Of a DNA stretch of 38,168 nucleotides, positions 23,884 through 31,410 are shown piece after piece. This DNA comes from Oscillospiraceae bacterium (GTDB taxonomy: Bacteria; Bacillota; Clostridia; Oscillospirales; Oscillospiraceae). Every line of letters begins with the position of its first letter. Position 1 is the first letter of the stretch. Under the pieces are notes generated by a model, which was given only the letters and a program-made list of their open reading frames with translations, was not told where the DNA came from and searched no databases. The stretch lies in NCBI GenBank assembly GCA_022801715.1, contig JAAWSV010000023.1, forward strand, positions 1 through 38,168, read 5' to 3'. The translations under genes were made by a program, and so were the position numbers.

Positions 23884-25212
23884 ATGGACAAATTTTTTAA
23901 GATCTCCGAGCGGGGCAGCACCCTGCGGGCGGAGGTCGTCGGTGGAATCACTACCTTCTTCGCCATGGCCTATATCATCTTCGTCAACTCCGGGATGCTC
24001 TCGGCCACCGGCATGGACCAGAACGGCGTCCTGCTGGCCACCTGCATCAGCGCGGCCATCGGCTGCTTCCTGACGGCCATGCTGGCCAACGTCCCCTTTG
24101 CCCAGGCCCCCGGCATGGGTCTCAACGCCTTCTTCACCTACACCGTGTGCTTCAGCATGGAGTACACCTGGCAGGAGGCCTTGGCCATCGTGCTCCTCAG
24201 CGGAATCCTCTTCCTTGTCATCGCCGTCAGCCCCCTGCGCAGCCGGATCATCTCCGCCATCCCCGCCTTCCTCAAGAGCGCCATCGCCGCCGGTATCGGC
24301 CTCTTCATCGCCTTTATTGGCATCTTGAACGTGGGTCTGGTGGGCTTTGGCAGCGGCGTACCCGCCCTCCAGTTCTTGGTGGACGACGGTGCAGGGAACA
24401 TGGTAGTCAACAGCGCCGGCATTCTGGCCCTCATTGGCCTCCTCATCACCGCCATCCTCATGGCCTATAAGGTGAAGGGCGCCATTGTCATCGGCATTCT
24501 GGCCACCACCCTCATCGGCCTGCCCATGGGCCAGACCCTCCTGCCCGAGAGCATCACCATGGCCGGCGTCTCCCTGAGCACCGTGGCCTTCCAGCTGGAC
24601 TTCGGCGGCCTGATGGCCAAGGGCCTCCTGCCCCTCATCACCGCTGTCATCAGCTTCGCCCTGGTGGACTGCTTTGACACCATCGGCACCCTCATCGGTA
24701 CCGCCAAGAACGCCGGCATGACCGACAAGAACGGCAACCTCCCCGGCGGCGACCGGGCCCTCATTGCCGACGCCATCGCCACCTGCTGCGGCGCCTGCTT
24801 AGGTACCTCCACCGTCACCACCTTTGTGGAGTCCTCCACCGGCATCTCCGAGGGCGCCCGGACGGGCCTCAGCTCCCTTGTGGTGGGTGCGCTGTTCCTC
24901 TTGGCCTGCCTGCTGGCCCCCATCGCCAGCATCATCCCCTCCGCCGCCACCGCCCCCGCCCTCATTATCGTGGGCGTGCTGATGATCAAGGGCGCCACGG
25001 AGATCAACTGGAGCGACTTCGAGGAGGCCTGCCCCGCCTTCCTCACCATCGCCATGATGCCCTTCGCCTACTCCATCTCCGACGGCATCGGCTTCGGCTT
25101 CATCAGCTACAGCGTCATCAAGCTGGCCCGGGGCAAGGGCAAGGACGTCCCCGTGCTGGTCTATATCATCGCGGTGCTGTTTATCGCCAAATACATTTTG
25201 AACAGCCTCTAA
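23884..25212 (+). CDS. NCS2/AzgA-type purine permease
   Basis: 442 residues, an integral membrane protein with about 13 hydrophobic segments. Family signs: FFKISERGSTLRAEVVGGIT at the N-terminus, FFAMAYIIFVN, the NANVPFAQAPGMGLNAFFTY-like loop of the AzgA/PbuG group, FDTIGTLIGTAKNAGM, and a CxGxxLGTSTVTTFVESSTG block. These proteins import adenine, guanine or hypoxanthine with protons. The AzgA/PbuG subgroup is clear, the exact base is not. TTTTTAGGAGGAAG precedes the ATG at 23884; the longer in-frame extension upstream is not protein-like. It seems monocistronic, ended by the hairpins at 25274-25334. Confidence 0.9.
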   Translation: MDKFFKISERGSTLRAEVVGGITTFFAMAYIIFVNSGMLSATGMDQNGVLLATCISAAIGCFLTAMLANVPFAQAPGMGLNAFFTYTVCFSMEYTWQEALAIVLLSGILFLVIAVSPLRSRIISAIPAFLKSAIAAGIGLFIAFIGILNVGLVGFGSGVPALQFLVDDGAGNMVVNSAGILALIGLLITAILMAYKVKGAIVIGILATTLIGLPMGQTLLPESITMAGVSLSTVAFQLDFGGLMAKGLLPLITAVISFALVDCFDTIGTLIGTAKNAGMTDKNGNLPGGDRALIADAIATCCGACLGTSTVTTFVESSTGISEGARTGLSSLVVGALFLLACLLAPIASIIPSAATAPALIIVGVLMIKGATEINWSDFEEACPAFLTIAMMPFAYSISDGIGFGFISYSVIKLARGKGKDVPVLVYIIAVLFIAKYILNSL

Positions 25213-25273
25213 GATCTCAAAAAATGCCGCGGCGCTAAAAAAATGTGCCGGCGGCACTATCGGTAAACGAAAC

Positions 25274-25334
25274 TCCGCCGAGGGCTTCCTTGGCGGAAAA
25301 GTCCGGCGGGAATTTTTCCCGCCGGACCTTTTTT
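25274..25334 (+). terminator. Double hairpin with strong terminator before the kinase gene
   Basis: A first stem CCGCCGAGG/CCTTGGCGG (25275-25296, one U-G pair) touches a second, 12-bp perfect stem GTCCGGCGGGAA/TTCCCGCCGGAC (25301-25327) followed by CT6 to 25334. The second is a textbook terminator. It is 89 bases past the permease stop but only 18 bases before the next start codon, whose ribosome-binding site begins right after the T run. Confidence 0.88.
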
Positions 25335-25352
25335 GAAAGGATAGAGAGATAG

Positions 25353-25901
25353 ATGGAACAGGGACGAATTGTTATCATCACCGGAGCTCCGGGAACCGGA
25401 AAGAGCACCATATCGGCACTTGTGGCCGCACAGTCCAGCATGGAAAAATCCCTGCATATCCACACCGACGACTTCTACCACTACCTCAGCAAGGGGGCGA
25501 TCCCGCCCCATCTTCCCGCATCCCACGCCCAAAACGCGGTTGTGATGGAGGCCCTTTCGGAGGCCGCGAAGTGCTTCGCCAAGGGTGGGTATGATGTCAT
25601 TGTAGACGGCATCATCGGCCCATGGTTTTTGGAGCCGTGGCTGCGTGCGGCACAGGCGGACTATGAGGTACACTATATCATCCTGAGGGCCAGCAGAGAC
25701 GAAACCATGGCAAGGGCCCTAAGCCGTGCAAAATTAGACCAAAAAACCAACCGGGAGTTGGTAGACGCCATGTGGGCGCAATTTTGTGACATAGGCGCAT
25801 ATGAGGCAAACGTGATCGACACCACTGGCTGCTCCATTTCCGCCTCCGTCTCCGCCGTAAAGGACAGGATCGCCCGCAGGACAGCCCTGCTCCCCGCATA
25901 A
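25353..25901 (+). CDS. P-loop kinase of the AAA_33 type
   Basis: 182 residues. Walker A is GAPGTGKST (about 11-19), and the switch-like IHTDDFYHYL follows as in small phosphotransferases of the zeta-toxin, chloramphenicol phosphotransferase and gluconate kinase group. GYDVIVDGIIGPWFLEPW and a lid-like RASRDETMARALSR complete the fold. It should transfer phosphate from ATP to a small molecule; substrate unknown. No epsilon-like antitoxin partner is seen, so zeta toxin is unlikely. The start lies 18 bases after a strong terminator, with GAAAGGATAGAG as binding site, so its expression may depend on read-through or antitermination. Base composition is slightly lower in GC than its neighbours. Confidence 0.78.
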   Translation: MEQGRIVIITGAPGTGKSTISALVAAQSSMEKSLHIHTDDFYHYLSKGAIPPHLPASHAQNAVVMEALSEAAKCFAKGGYDVIVDGIIGPWFLEPWLRAAQADYEVHYIILRASRDETMARALSRAKLDQKTNRELVDAMWAQFCDIGAYEANVIDTTGCSISASVSAVKDRIARRTALLPA

Positions 25902-25917
25902 CCGGCCCCGCCCCGTC

Positions 25918-26532
25918 TCACAGCGGCGAAAACGCCGGCAGGGACACCGGCCCGATCTCAAACAGTTCACAGATCATCACATACACCGTCTCCGCCCCGG
26001 TCTCCCGATGGGTGTAGCGCAGCCACTGGCCCAGCACCAGCCCGGTCTCCTGATCCACCAGCAGCCGGACAGCCCGCTGGTACTCCGTCCCCGCCGGCCC
26101 GGCGCCTTCATAGACGGTGCAGACCCGCCCCGCCGCCGTATCCTCCCCCGCCGGCGTGAGGCCTTCGGTATCCTGGCACAGAAGTCCAATGTGGAGCACC
26201 CCGGAGGCGAACCGCTCCACCTTCTCCCGGCCCACCAGCTCCCCCGGACTGACGGTGAAGGTGCCGTAGACCTGACTGCGTATGTACATGGTGTAGCTCT
26301 CCGCCGACTCCCGGCGGAAGAGGAACTCCGCACCGCCCGCGCTGTAATACACCCCGTCGCCGCTCTGCACCACCGTCACCACCTGGTGGGAGGTCCGCTC
26401 CGCCCCCTCATAGCTCTCCATGCGGTAGACAAAGCGGCAGCTCTCCGGCAGAGCGGCCGGCTTTGCCGCCCCCTCCCCGGCGCAGGCGCAGAGGAGCAGC
26501 ACCGCCAACAGACCCGCGGTCAATCGCCTCAT
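25918..26532 (-). CDS. Lipoprotein of unknown function
   Basis: 204 residues. The N-terminus MRRLTAGLLAVLLLCACAG is a lipoprotein signal with lipobox LLCAC, so the mature protein is probably anchored to the outer membrane face by a diacylglycerol Cys. The rest is a soluble beta-rich domain (FVYRMESYEGAERTSHQV, FLFRRESAESYTMYIRS, RLLVDQETGLVLGQWLRY) similar in pattern to outer-surface LolA/LppX-like folds, which is only a resemblance. AAGGGGGG precedes the ATG. Its 3' end is close to the kinase 3' end on the other strand (convergent, 16 bases). Confidence 0.75.
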   Translation of the reverse strand: MRRLTAGLLAVLLLCACAGEGAAKPAALPESCRFVYRMESYEGAERTSHQVVTVVQSGDGVYYSAGGAEFLFRRESAESYTMYIRSQVYGTFTVSPGELVGREKVERFASGVLHIGLLCQDTEGLTPAGEDTAAGRVCTVYEGAGPAGTEYQRAVRLLVDQETGLVLGQWLRYTHRETGAETVYVMICELFEIGPVSLPAFSPL

Positions 26533-26638
26533 ACGGCATCCCCCCTTTTCCGCCAGTATAGCGGAGGAATGGCGGGAAATATGTCACACGCTGTCGGGGA
26601 CACAGAAAAGCCAAATCCCTCCCGCCTGCAAAAAAGTC

Positions 26639-26666
26639 TTGCATCCCGGCGATTTCGTGTTACACT
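26639..26666 (+). promoter_or_regulatory. Promoter of the aconitase-icd operon
   Basis: TTGCAT (26639-26644), 16-base spacer, TACACT (26661-26666) with extended -10 TGT. Start codon at 26719. Confidence 0.65.
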
Positions 26667-26718
26667 ATGGGAGGAAATGCTGCGACTTTTATTCAAATCC
26701 TCAGGAGGAACCAGAACT

Positions 26719-28980
26719 ATGGTAGAAGTCATCCACACCGGCGCCTACTGGAGAGGCGGTCAGATCGTCCCCGCCGACGGTACCGAGACCCCCGATGCCC
26801 TCACCGCCGCCCGGGAGAGGACCATTGCCTACTCCATTCTCCGCGCCCACGACAGGAGCACGGACCCGAAGAAGCTCCGTCTCACCTTTGACGCCCTGAT
26901 CTCCCACGACATCACCTTCGTGGGTATCATACAAACCGCCCGGGCCAGCGGGCTTAAAGAGTTCCCCGTGCCCTACGCCATGACCAACTGCCACAACTCC
27001 CTCTGCGCCGTGGGAGGCACCATCAACGAGGATGACCACGCCTTTGGCCTCTCCGCCGCCAAGAAGTACGGCGGCATCTATGTCCCCGCCAACCAGGCGG
27101 TGATCCACCAGTACGCCCGGGAGCGTCTGGCCGGCTGCGGCAAGATGATCTTAGGCTCCGACTCCCACACCCGCTACGGTGCCTACGGCTGCATGGGCGT
27201 AGGCGAGGGCGGCGGCGAGCTGGTGAAGCAGCTTCTGAAAAACACCTACGATGTCCCCGCCCCGGAGGTGGTGATGGTCTACTTGGATGGCGCCCCCCGA
27301 AAGGGCGTAGGCCCCCAGGACGTGGCCATTGCCCTGGTGGGGGCCACCTTCCCCAAGGGGGACGTGAAGAACAAGGTACTGGAGTTCGTAGGCCCCGGCG
27401 TTGCCTCCCTCAGCGCGGACTTCCGCATCGGCATCGACGTGATGACCACCGAGACCAGCTGCCTCACCTCCATCTGGCAGACTGACGAGACCATCTGCGC
27501 CTACTATGAGAACATCGGCCGGCCCGAGGACTACCAGGAGCTGAAGCCCCAAGAGGGCGCCTACTACGACAGCGTGGTCAAGATCGACCTCTCCAAGGTG
27601 GAGTGTATGATCGCTCTGCCCTTCCACCCCTCCATCGCCTACACCGTCCACGAGGTGCAGGAGAACCCGGAGCGGATCTTCGCGGAGGTGGAGGCCGCCT
27701 GCAACCAGCAGTTGGGCGGCAAGGTCACCATGGACCTGCGCCGGAACATCGTGGACGGACAGATCACCTGCGACCAAGGGGTCATCGTGGGCTGCTCCGG
27801 CGGCATGTACGAGAATATCGTGGAGGCGGCGGCCATTCTGAAGGGCGGCAGCATCGGCTGCGGCTACTTCGACATGTCCGTCTACCCCTCCTCCACCCCC
27901 ATCTCCTTGGCGGTGACGAAAAACGGCGCGGCGGCGGCCCTGATGGAGGCCGGCTGTGTGATGAAGCCCGCCTTCTGCGGCCCCTGTTTCGGCGCGGGGG
28001 ACACACCGGCCCACAATACCCTCTCCATCCGCCACGCCACAAGAAACTTCGCCAATCGGGAGGGCAGCAAGCCCGGAAACGGCCAGATTGCCGCGGTGGC
28101 CCTGATGGACGCCCGGTCCATCGCCGCCACCGCCAGAAACGGCGGCGTGCTGACAGCGGCCACGGACATTGACTACGAGGCTCCCTCGGCGGAGGAGCTT
28201 CAATACCACTACGACGGCAGCGTCTACGCCAAGCGGTGCTACGAGGGCTTCGGCAAGGCGGACCCCGCCGTGGAGCTGCGCTTGGGCCCCAACATCAAGG
28301 ACTGGCCCAGGATGCCCAAGCTCAAGGACGACCTTCTGCTGCGGCTCTGCGCCGTGATCCACGACCTGGTGACCACCACCGACGAGCTGATCCCCTCCGG
28401 GGAGACCAGCTCCTACCGCTCCAACCCCATTGGCCTCAGCGAGTTCGCCCTCAGCCGCCGGTGCCCGGAGTACGTGTCCCGGTCCAAGGCTGTCCGGGCC
28501 TTGGAGGAGGCCATGCTCGCCGGGACAGTCCCCAGCGAGGTGGCGGAGCTGCTATCCCGCTTAGGCGGCGAGGCCGGCAGAACCACCGTAGGCGCCTGCC
28601 TCTTCGCCCGAAAGCCTGGCGACGGCTCCGCCCGGGAGCAGGCCGCCAGCTGTCAGAAGGTGCTGGGCGGCTTTGCCAACGTGTGCTACGAGTACGCCAC
28701 CAAGCGGTACCGCTCCAACTGCATCAACTGGGGCATCGTCCCCTTCACCATGGACGCCGCCCTGGACTTCCCCTATACGGAGGGGGATTGGCTTTACATC
28801 CCCGGCGTCCGTAAGGCCATTGCCGAGGGCGTGGAGGCCCTCACTGCCAAGGCGATCCGCGCCGACGGCACCGTCTGTGACCTGCCCCTCCAGTGCGCCG
28901 GCCTCACCGCCGAGGAGCGGCTGATCCTGCAGGAGGGGTGCCTGATGAACTACTACGCCGCCGGTTACGGCAAGGACTGA
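26719..28980 (+). CDS. Aconitase-family hydratase, YbhJ type
   Basis: 753 residues, the length of E. coli YbhJ, a member of the aconitase superfamily. The [4Fe-4S] ligand cysteine contexts are visible: ILGSDSHTRYGAYGCMG, VIVGCSGGMYEN and KPAFCGPCFGAGDTPAHNTL. The end of the protein resembles the swivel domain. YbhJ itself has no proven reaction. Here, 12 bases before an isocitrate dehydrogenase gene and with no other aconitase in view, it most likely isomerises citrate to isocitrate for 2-oxoglutarate and glutamate synthesis. TCAGGAGGAACC precedes the ATG; a long in-frame extension upstream is not coding in style. The reaction is inference from context. Confidence 0.85.
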   Translation: MVEVIHTGAYWRGGQIVPADGTETPDALTAARERTIAYSILRAHDRSTDPKKLRLTFDALISHDITFVGIIQTARASGLKEFPVPYAMTNCHNSLCAVGGTINEDDHAFGLSAAKKYGGIYVPANQAVIHQYARERLAGCGKMILGSDSHTRYGAYGCMGVGEGGGELVKQLLKNTYDVPAPEVVMVYLDGAPRKGVGPQDVAIALVGATFPKGDVKNKVLEFVGPGVASLSADFRIGIDVMTTETSCLTSIWQTDETICAYYENIGRPEDYQELKPQEGAYYDSVVKIDLSKVECMIALPFHPSIAYTVHEVQENPERIFAEVEAACNQQLGGKVTMDLRRNIVDGQITCDQGVIVGCSGGMYENIVEAAAILKGGSIGCGYFDMSVYPSSTPISLAVTKNGAAAALMEAGCVMKPAFCGPCFGAGDTPAHNTLSIRHATRNFANREGSKPGNGQIAAVALMDARSIAATARNGGVLTAATDIDYEAPSAEELQYHYDGSVYAKRCYEGFGKADPAVELRLGPNIKDWPRMPKLKDDLLLRLCAVIHDLVTTTDELIPSGETSSYRSNPIGLSEFALSRRCPEYVSRSKAVRALEEAMLAGTVPSEVAELLSRLGGEAGRTTVGACLFARKPGDGSAREQAASCQKVLGGFANVCYEYATKRYRSNCINWGIVPFTMDAALDFPYTEGDWLYIPGVRKAIAEGVEALTAKAIRADGTVCDLPLQCAGLTAEERLILQEGCLMNYYAAGYGKD

Positions 28981-28992
28981 GAGGAGAACCCC

Positions 28993-30207
28993 ATGGAAAA
29001 AATACAAATGACCACGCCCTTGGTGGAGATGGACGGGGACGAGATGACCCGCATCCTCTGGCAGATGATCAAGGAGAAGCTGATCCTGCCCTTCGTGGAG
29101 CTGAAAACCGCCTACTACGACTTGGGCCTTCTCCACCGGAACGAGACAAGGGACCAGGTCACCGTGGACGCGGCTAACGCCACCCGGAAGTACGGTGTGG
29201 CGGTAAAGTGCGCCACCATTACACCCAACAAGCAGCGGATGGAGGAGTACCCCCAGCTCACCGAGATGTGGAAGAGCCCCAACGGCACCATCCGCTCCAT
29301 CCTGGACGGCACGGTGTTCCGCACCCCCATCTGCATTGACGCCATCCAGCCTGTAGTGAAGAACTGGAAAAAGCCCATCACCATTGCCCGCCACGCCTAT
29401 GGCGACGTGTACAAGGCGGTGGACCTGCGGACAAGCGTCCCCGGGGAGTGCACCATGACCTTCCGCGGGGAGGACGGCAGCGAGGAGACCCTTCTGGTGC
29501 AGAAGGTGGACGGCGCCGCCGTGTGGCAGGGGGCCCACAATAAGGAGAGTTCCATCCGCTCCTTCGCCCGTGCCTGCTTCCAGTACGCCATCGACACCAA
29601 GCAGGACCTGTGGTTCTCCACCAAGGACACCATTGCCAAAGTCTACGACGGGGCCTTCAAGGAGATCTTCGAGGAGGAGTTCGAGGCCTACAAGCCCAAG
29701 TTCGAGGCGCTGGGCCTCACCTATTTCTACACCCTTATCGACGACGCAGTGGCCCGTGTGATCCGCTCGGAGGGCGGCTATATCTGGGCCTGCAAGAACT
29801 ACGACGGGGACGTGATGAGCGATATGGTCTCCACCGCCTTTGGTTCCCTCGCCATGATGACAAGCGTCTTGGTCTCCCCTGACGGCACCATGGAGTTTGA
29901 GGCAGCCCACGGTACCGTCACCCGCCACTACTACCGCCACCTGAAGGGGGAGCAGACCTCCACCAACCCCATGGCCACCATCTTCGCTTGGTCCGGGGCC
30001 CTCCGCCGCCGGGGAGAGCTGGACGGTCTCACCAACCTGTCCCAGTTCGCCGCCCAGCTGGAGCAGGCCTGCCTTGACACCCTCAACGCCGGCGTGATGA
30101 CCAAGGACTTGGTCGGTCTGGTGAAGCCGGGCTTCCAGGCCCAAGCCGTCACCACCGAGGCATTTTTAGCTGCCGCCGCCGAGAGACTGGCCGCAATAAG
30201 AGGATAG
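28993..30207 (+). CDS. icd: NADP-dependent isocitrate dehydrogenase (eukaryote-like homodimeric type)
   Basis: 404 residues, the size of the IDH1/IDH2-like homodimeric subfamily rather than the longer monomeric form or E. coli-type Icd. It oxidises isocitrate to 2-oxoglutarate and CO2. Signs: VEMDGDEMTRILW at the start, CATITPNKQRMEEY, KSPNGTIRSILDGTVFR (substrate loop), KDTIAKVYDGAFKEIF, YIWACKNYDGDVMSD (metal aspartates), FEAAHGTVTRHY and STNPMATIFAW. GAGAGGAGAACC precedes the ATG. Downstream gene of the aconitase operon. A hairpin (30215-30251) ends it and is shared with a converging RNA candidate. Confidence 0.95.
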   Translation: MEKIQMTTPLVEMDGDEMTRILWQMIKEKLILPFVELKTAYYDLGLLHRNETRDQVTVDAANATRKYGVAVKCATITPNKQRMEEYPQLTEMWKSPNGTIRSILDGTVFRTPICIDAIQPVVKNWKKPITIARHAYGDVYKAVDLRTSVPGECTMTFRGEDGSEETLLVQKVDGAAVWQGAHNKESSIRSFARACFQYAIDTKQDLWFSTKDTIAKVYDGAFKEIFEEEFEAYKPKFEALGLTYFYTLIDDAVARVIRSEGGYIWACKNYDGDVMSDMVSTAFGSLAMMTSVLVSPDGTMEFEAAHGTVTRHYYRHLKGEQTSTNPMATIFAWSGALRRRGELDGLTNLSQFAAQLEQACLDTLNAGVMTKDLVGLVKPGFQAQAVTTEAFLAAAAERLAAIRG

Positions 30208-30214
30208 ATCGGAC

Positions 30215-30251
30215 AAGACACACCCGCCTGCCTTTCTGGCAGACGGGTGTG
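30215..30251. terminator. Shared hairpin terminator of icd and the converging RNA
   Basis: GACACACCCGCCTGCC (30215-30230), loop TTTCT, GGCAGACGGGTGTGTC (30236-30251). The one non-Watson-Crick pair is a U-G wobble in minus-strand RNA but a C-A mismatch in plus-strand RNA, favouring use by the minus-strand transcript. T runs are weak on both sides. Confidence 0.65.
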
Positions 30252-30276
30252 TCTCTGCACAATTTATTGGAATAAC

Positions 30277-30305
30277 TCTTGCAATTTTCTGCAACATCAG
30301 GTAAA
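30277..30305 (+). promoter_or_regulatory. Possible plus-strand promoter
   Basis: TTGCAA (30277-30282), 17-base spacer, TAAAAT (30300-30305). If active it reads through 30421-30454 (14-bp stem) and 30492-30524 (GGCGGTGTTGAG stem), whose odd pairs are U-G on this strand, towards the gene at 30621. Confidence 0.4.
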
Positions 30306-30414
30306 ATGCAATTGGAAACACAATAGCGGCAGGCCATAGGGTGCTGGAACACCCTACGGCCCTGTACGAGTGGAGCTATCACTCAGCACAGCAACATAGT
30401 TGCACCACGGGATT

Positions 30415-30443
30415 ATTATACCTATTTTCCTTGCTGTTTGCAA
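30415..30443 (-). promoter_or_regulatory. Strong minus-strand promoter of the RNA candidate
   Basis: Minus strand TTGCAA (30438-30443), 17-base spacer, TATAAT (30415-30420): -10 perfect and -35 four of six. No minus-strand gene follows before icd's end, so the product should be a non-coding RNA. Confidence 0.65.
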
Positions 30444-30491
30444 GAGGAAATAGGTGTAGTAGTCATGCGTACGCGTTGATTCTTCTTTCAA

Positions 30492-30524
30492 GGCGGTGTT
30501 GAGGTTTGAAACTCGACGCCGCCT
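30492..30524 (+). terminator. Hairpin upstream of the 216-residue gene
   Basis: GGCGGTGTTGAG pairs with CTCGACGCCGCC using two U-G pairs that exist only in plus-strand RNA. It is followed by TATTTGTGTTT, so it may end a plus-strand leader RNA. Another hairpin, GGGCGGGG/CCCCGCCC (30548-30568), follows it. Confidence 0.45.
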
Positions 30525-30620
30525 ATTTGTGTTTCCAGCAGGTCCACGGGCGGGGGCGGTCCCCGCCCCTCTGGGTCTGTTGGAATTTATCGAAAATCGG
30601 ACTTTATCGAAAAAGAGTAT

Positions 30621-31271
30621 ATGCGTATGAAACACAGCGAGCCCCATTTCTCCGGGCCTGCGGCCTGCCGTGTCGTCTTTTCCGCCGCGGTACGCCGCAC
30701 CGGCGGCGGCACGGCTTGGGCACAGGTCCTTATTGTTGCGGAGAACACCGGGGATAAGGACCTGTCTATGGTCTCCTGCTCCCTCGCCCTCACCGACGGC
30801 TCCGGGCAGACGGTGTCCACCAAGCTCCTCTCCTCCTTCCACCCCGCCGTGATCCCTCCCGGAGGGCGGAGCTACCTCTACGAGGCGGTGGCCCTGAACC
30901 GCCCGGCGGAGGGCCCTCTGACCGCCGTCCCCCACCTCCGCGCCGAGCCCGCTCCCAGCAGCGGCGGCCGCTTCGAGGTCTCCGACGTGCACTTTATCAG
31001 GGACCGGTACGGGGCGGTGTGCGCGGAGGGACGCGTCACCAACACCGGCAAAACCGACGCGGAGCGGGTCCGGGCCGTTCTGGTGCTGAAGGACAAAAGC
31101 GGCGCGCCGGCGGCGCTTCTGTTCGCCACCATCCCCCAGCCCCTGTCCCCCGGCGCCCAAGCCGGCTTTCGGATGTCCACCCTCTCCCTCCCCGAGACGC
31201 TGGACTTAGACGACATCCAAGGCTGCGAGGCCTTCGCCTACTCGCCGCCAGCCCCGCCAAGAGTCCTCTGA
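30621..31271 (+). CDS. Beta-domain (FxLYD-like) protein, function unknown
   Basis: 216 residues with two immunoglobulin-like beta units: residues ~15-105 (AWAQVLIVAENTGDKDLSMV, VIPPGGRSYLYEAVAL) and ~115-200 (FEVSDVHFIRDRYGAVCAEG, RVTNTGKTDAERVRAVLVL). The second matches the FxLYD-like pattern of extracytoplasmic domains that describe nascent surface folds. No signal peptide or membrane helix is visible, which is odd for this type. The start is uncertain: ATG at 30621 or 30627, only AAAAAGAG before them. An 11-base direct repeat TTTATCGAAAA (30586-30596 and 30603-30613) lies just upstream. Confidence 0.6.
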   Translation: MRMKHSEPHFSGPAACRVVFSAAVRRTGGGTAWAQVLIVAENTGDKDLSMVSCSLALTDGSGQTVSTKLLSSFHPAVIPPGGRSYLYEAVALNRPAEGPLTAVPHLRAEPAPSSGGRFEVSDVHFIRDRYGAVCAEGRVTNTGKTDAERVRAVLVLKDKSGAPAALLFATIPQPLSPGAQAGFRMSTLSLPETLDLDDIQGCEAFAYSPPAPPRVL

Positions 31272-31322
31272 CAGACGGCGCAAAAAGTACGCTTCCCGAT
31301 GGGGCAGCTCCCGTAAAGAAGT

Positions 31323-31362
31323 CAACACCCTCTGGAATGAAGTTGCTTTTCAGAGGGTGTTG
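31323..31362 (+). terminator. Terminator after the beta-domain gene
   Basis: CAACACCCTCTG (31323-31334) pairs perfectly with CAGAGGGTGTTG (31351-31362), followed by CTTTATAAT. The same bases carry the -35 and -10 of the next gene, so termination and initiation overlap here. Confidence 0.65.
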
Positions 31363-31371
31363 CTTTATAAT
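31343..31371 (+). promoter_or_regulatory. Promoter of the AT-rich orphan gene
   Basis: TTGCTT (31343-31348), 17-base spacer, TATAAT (31366-31371), 40 bases before the start codon. The -35 box sits in the loop of the terminator hairpin. Confidence 0.7.
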
Positions 31372-31410
31372 GAACTCATCGACAAACGCAAATTTGTATG
31401 GAGATAAGAA

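Larger units (their letters stand above)
30215..30408 (-). ncRNA. Candidate ~190-nt structured RNA, 6S-like
   Basis: A strong promoter (30415-30443) fires leftward into a gap with no minus-strand gene, and transcription would end at the hairpin 30215-30251, giving about 190 nt. The core is a long apical hairpin: minus-strand GGCCGTAGGGTG pairs with CACCCTATGGCC around TTCCAG, with the one irregular pair being G-U only on this strand. Flanking segments (TGCAAC near the 5' end, GTTGCA toward the 3' part) can close a long rod with unpaired regions between. Size, isolated site and rod shape fit 6S RNA, the RNA polymerase-binding regulator, but I cannot match the sequence. There is no reading frame of note. 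Confidence 0.4.

Noticed and set aside
25353-25901. Zeta-toxin-like reading of the P-loop kinase
   Set aside because: No antitoxin-like partner gene is adjacent, and the fold is shared by many small kinases.
30422-30466. 14-codon minus-strand ORF (MTTTPISSCKQQGK), like a leader peptide
   Set aside because: It lies over the minus-strand promoter itself, has no ribosome-binding site and precedes no gene it could control.
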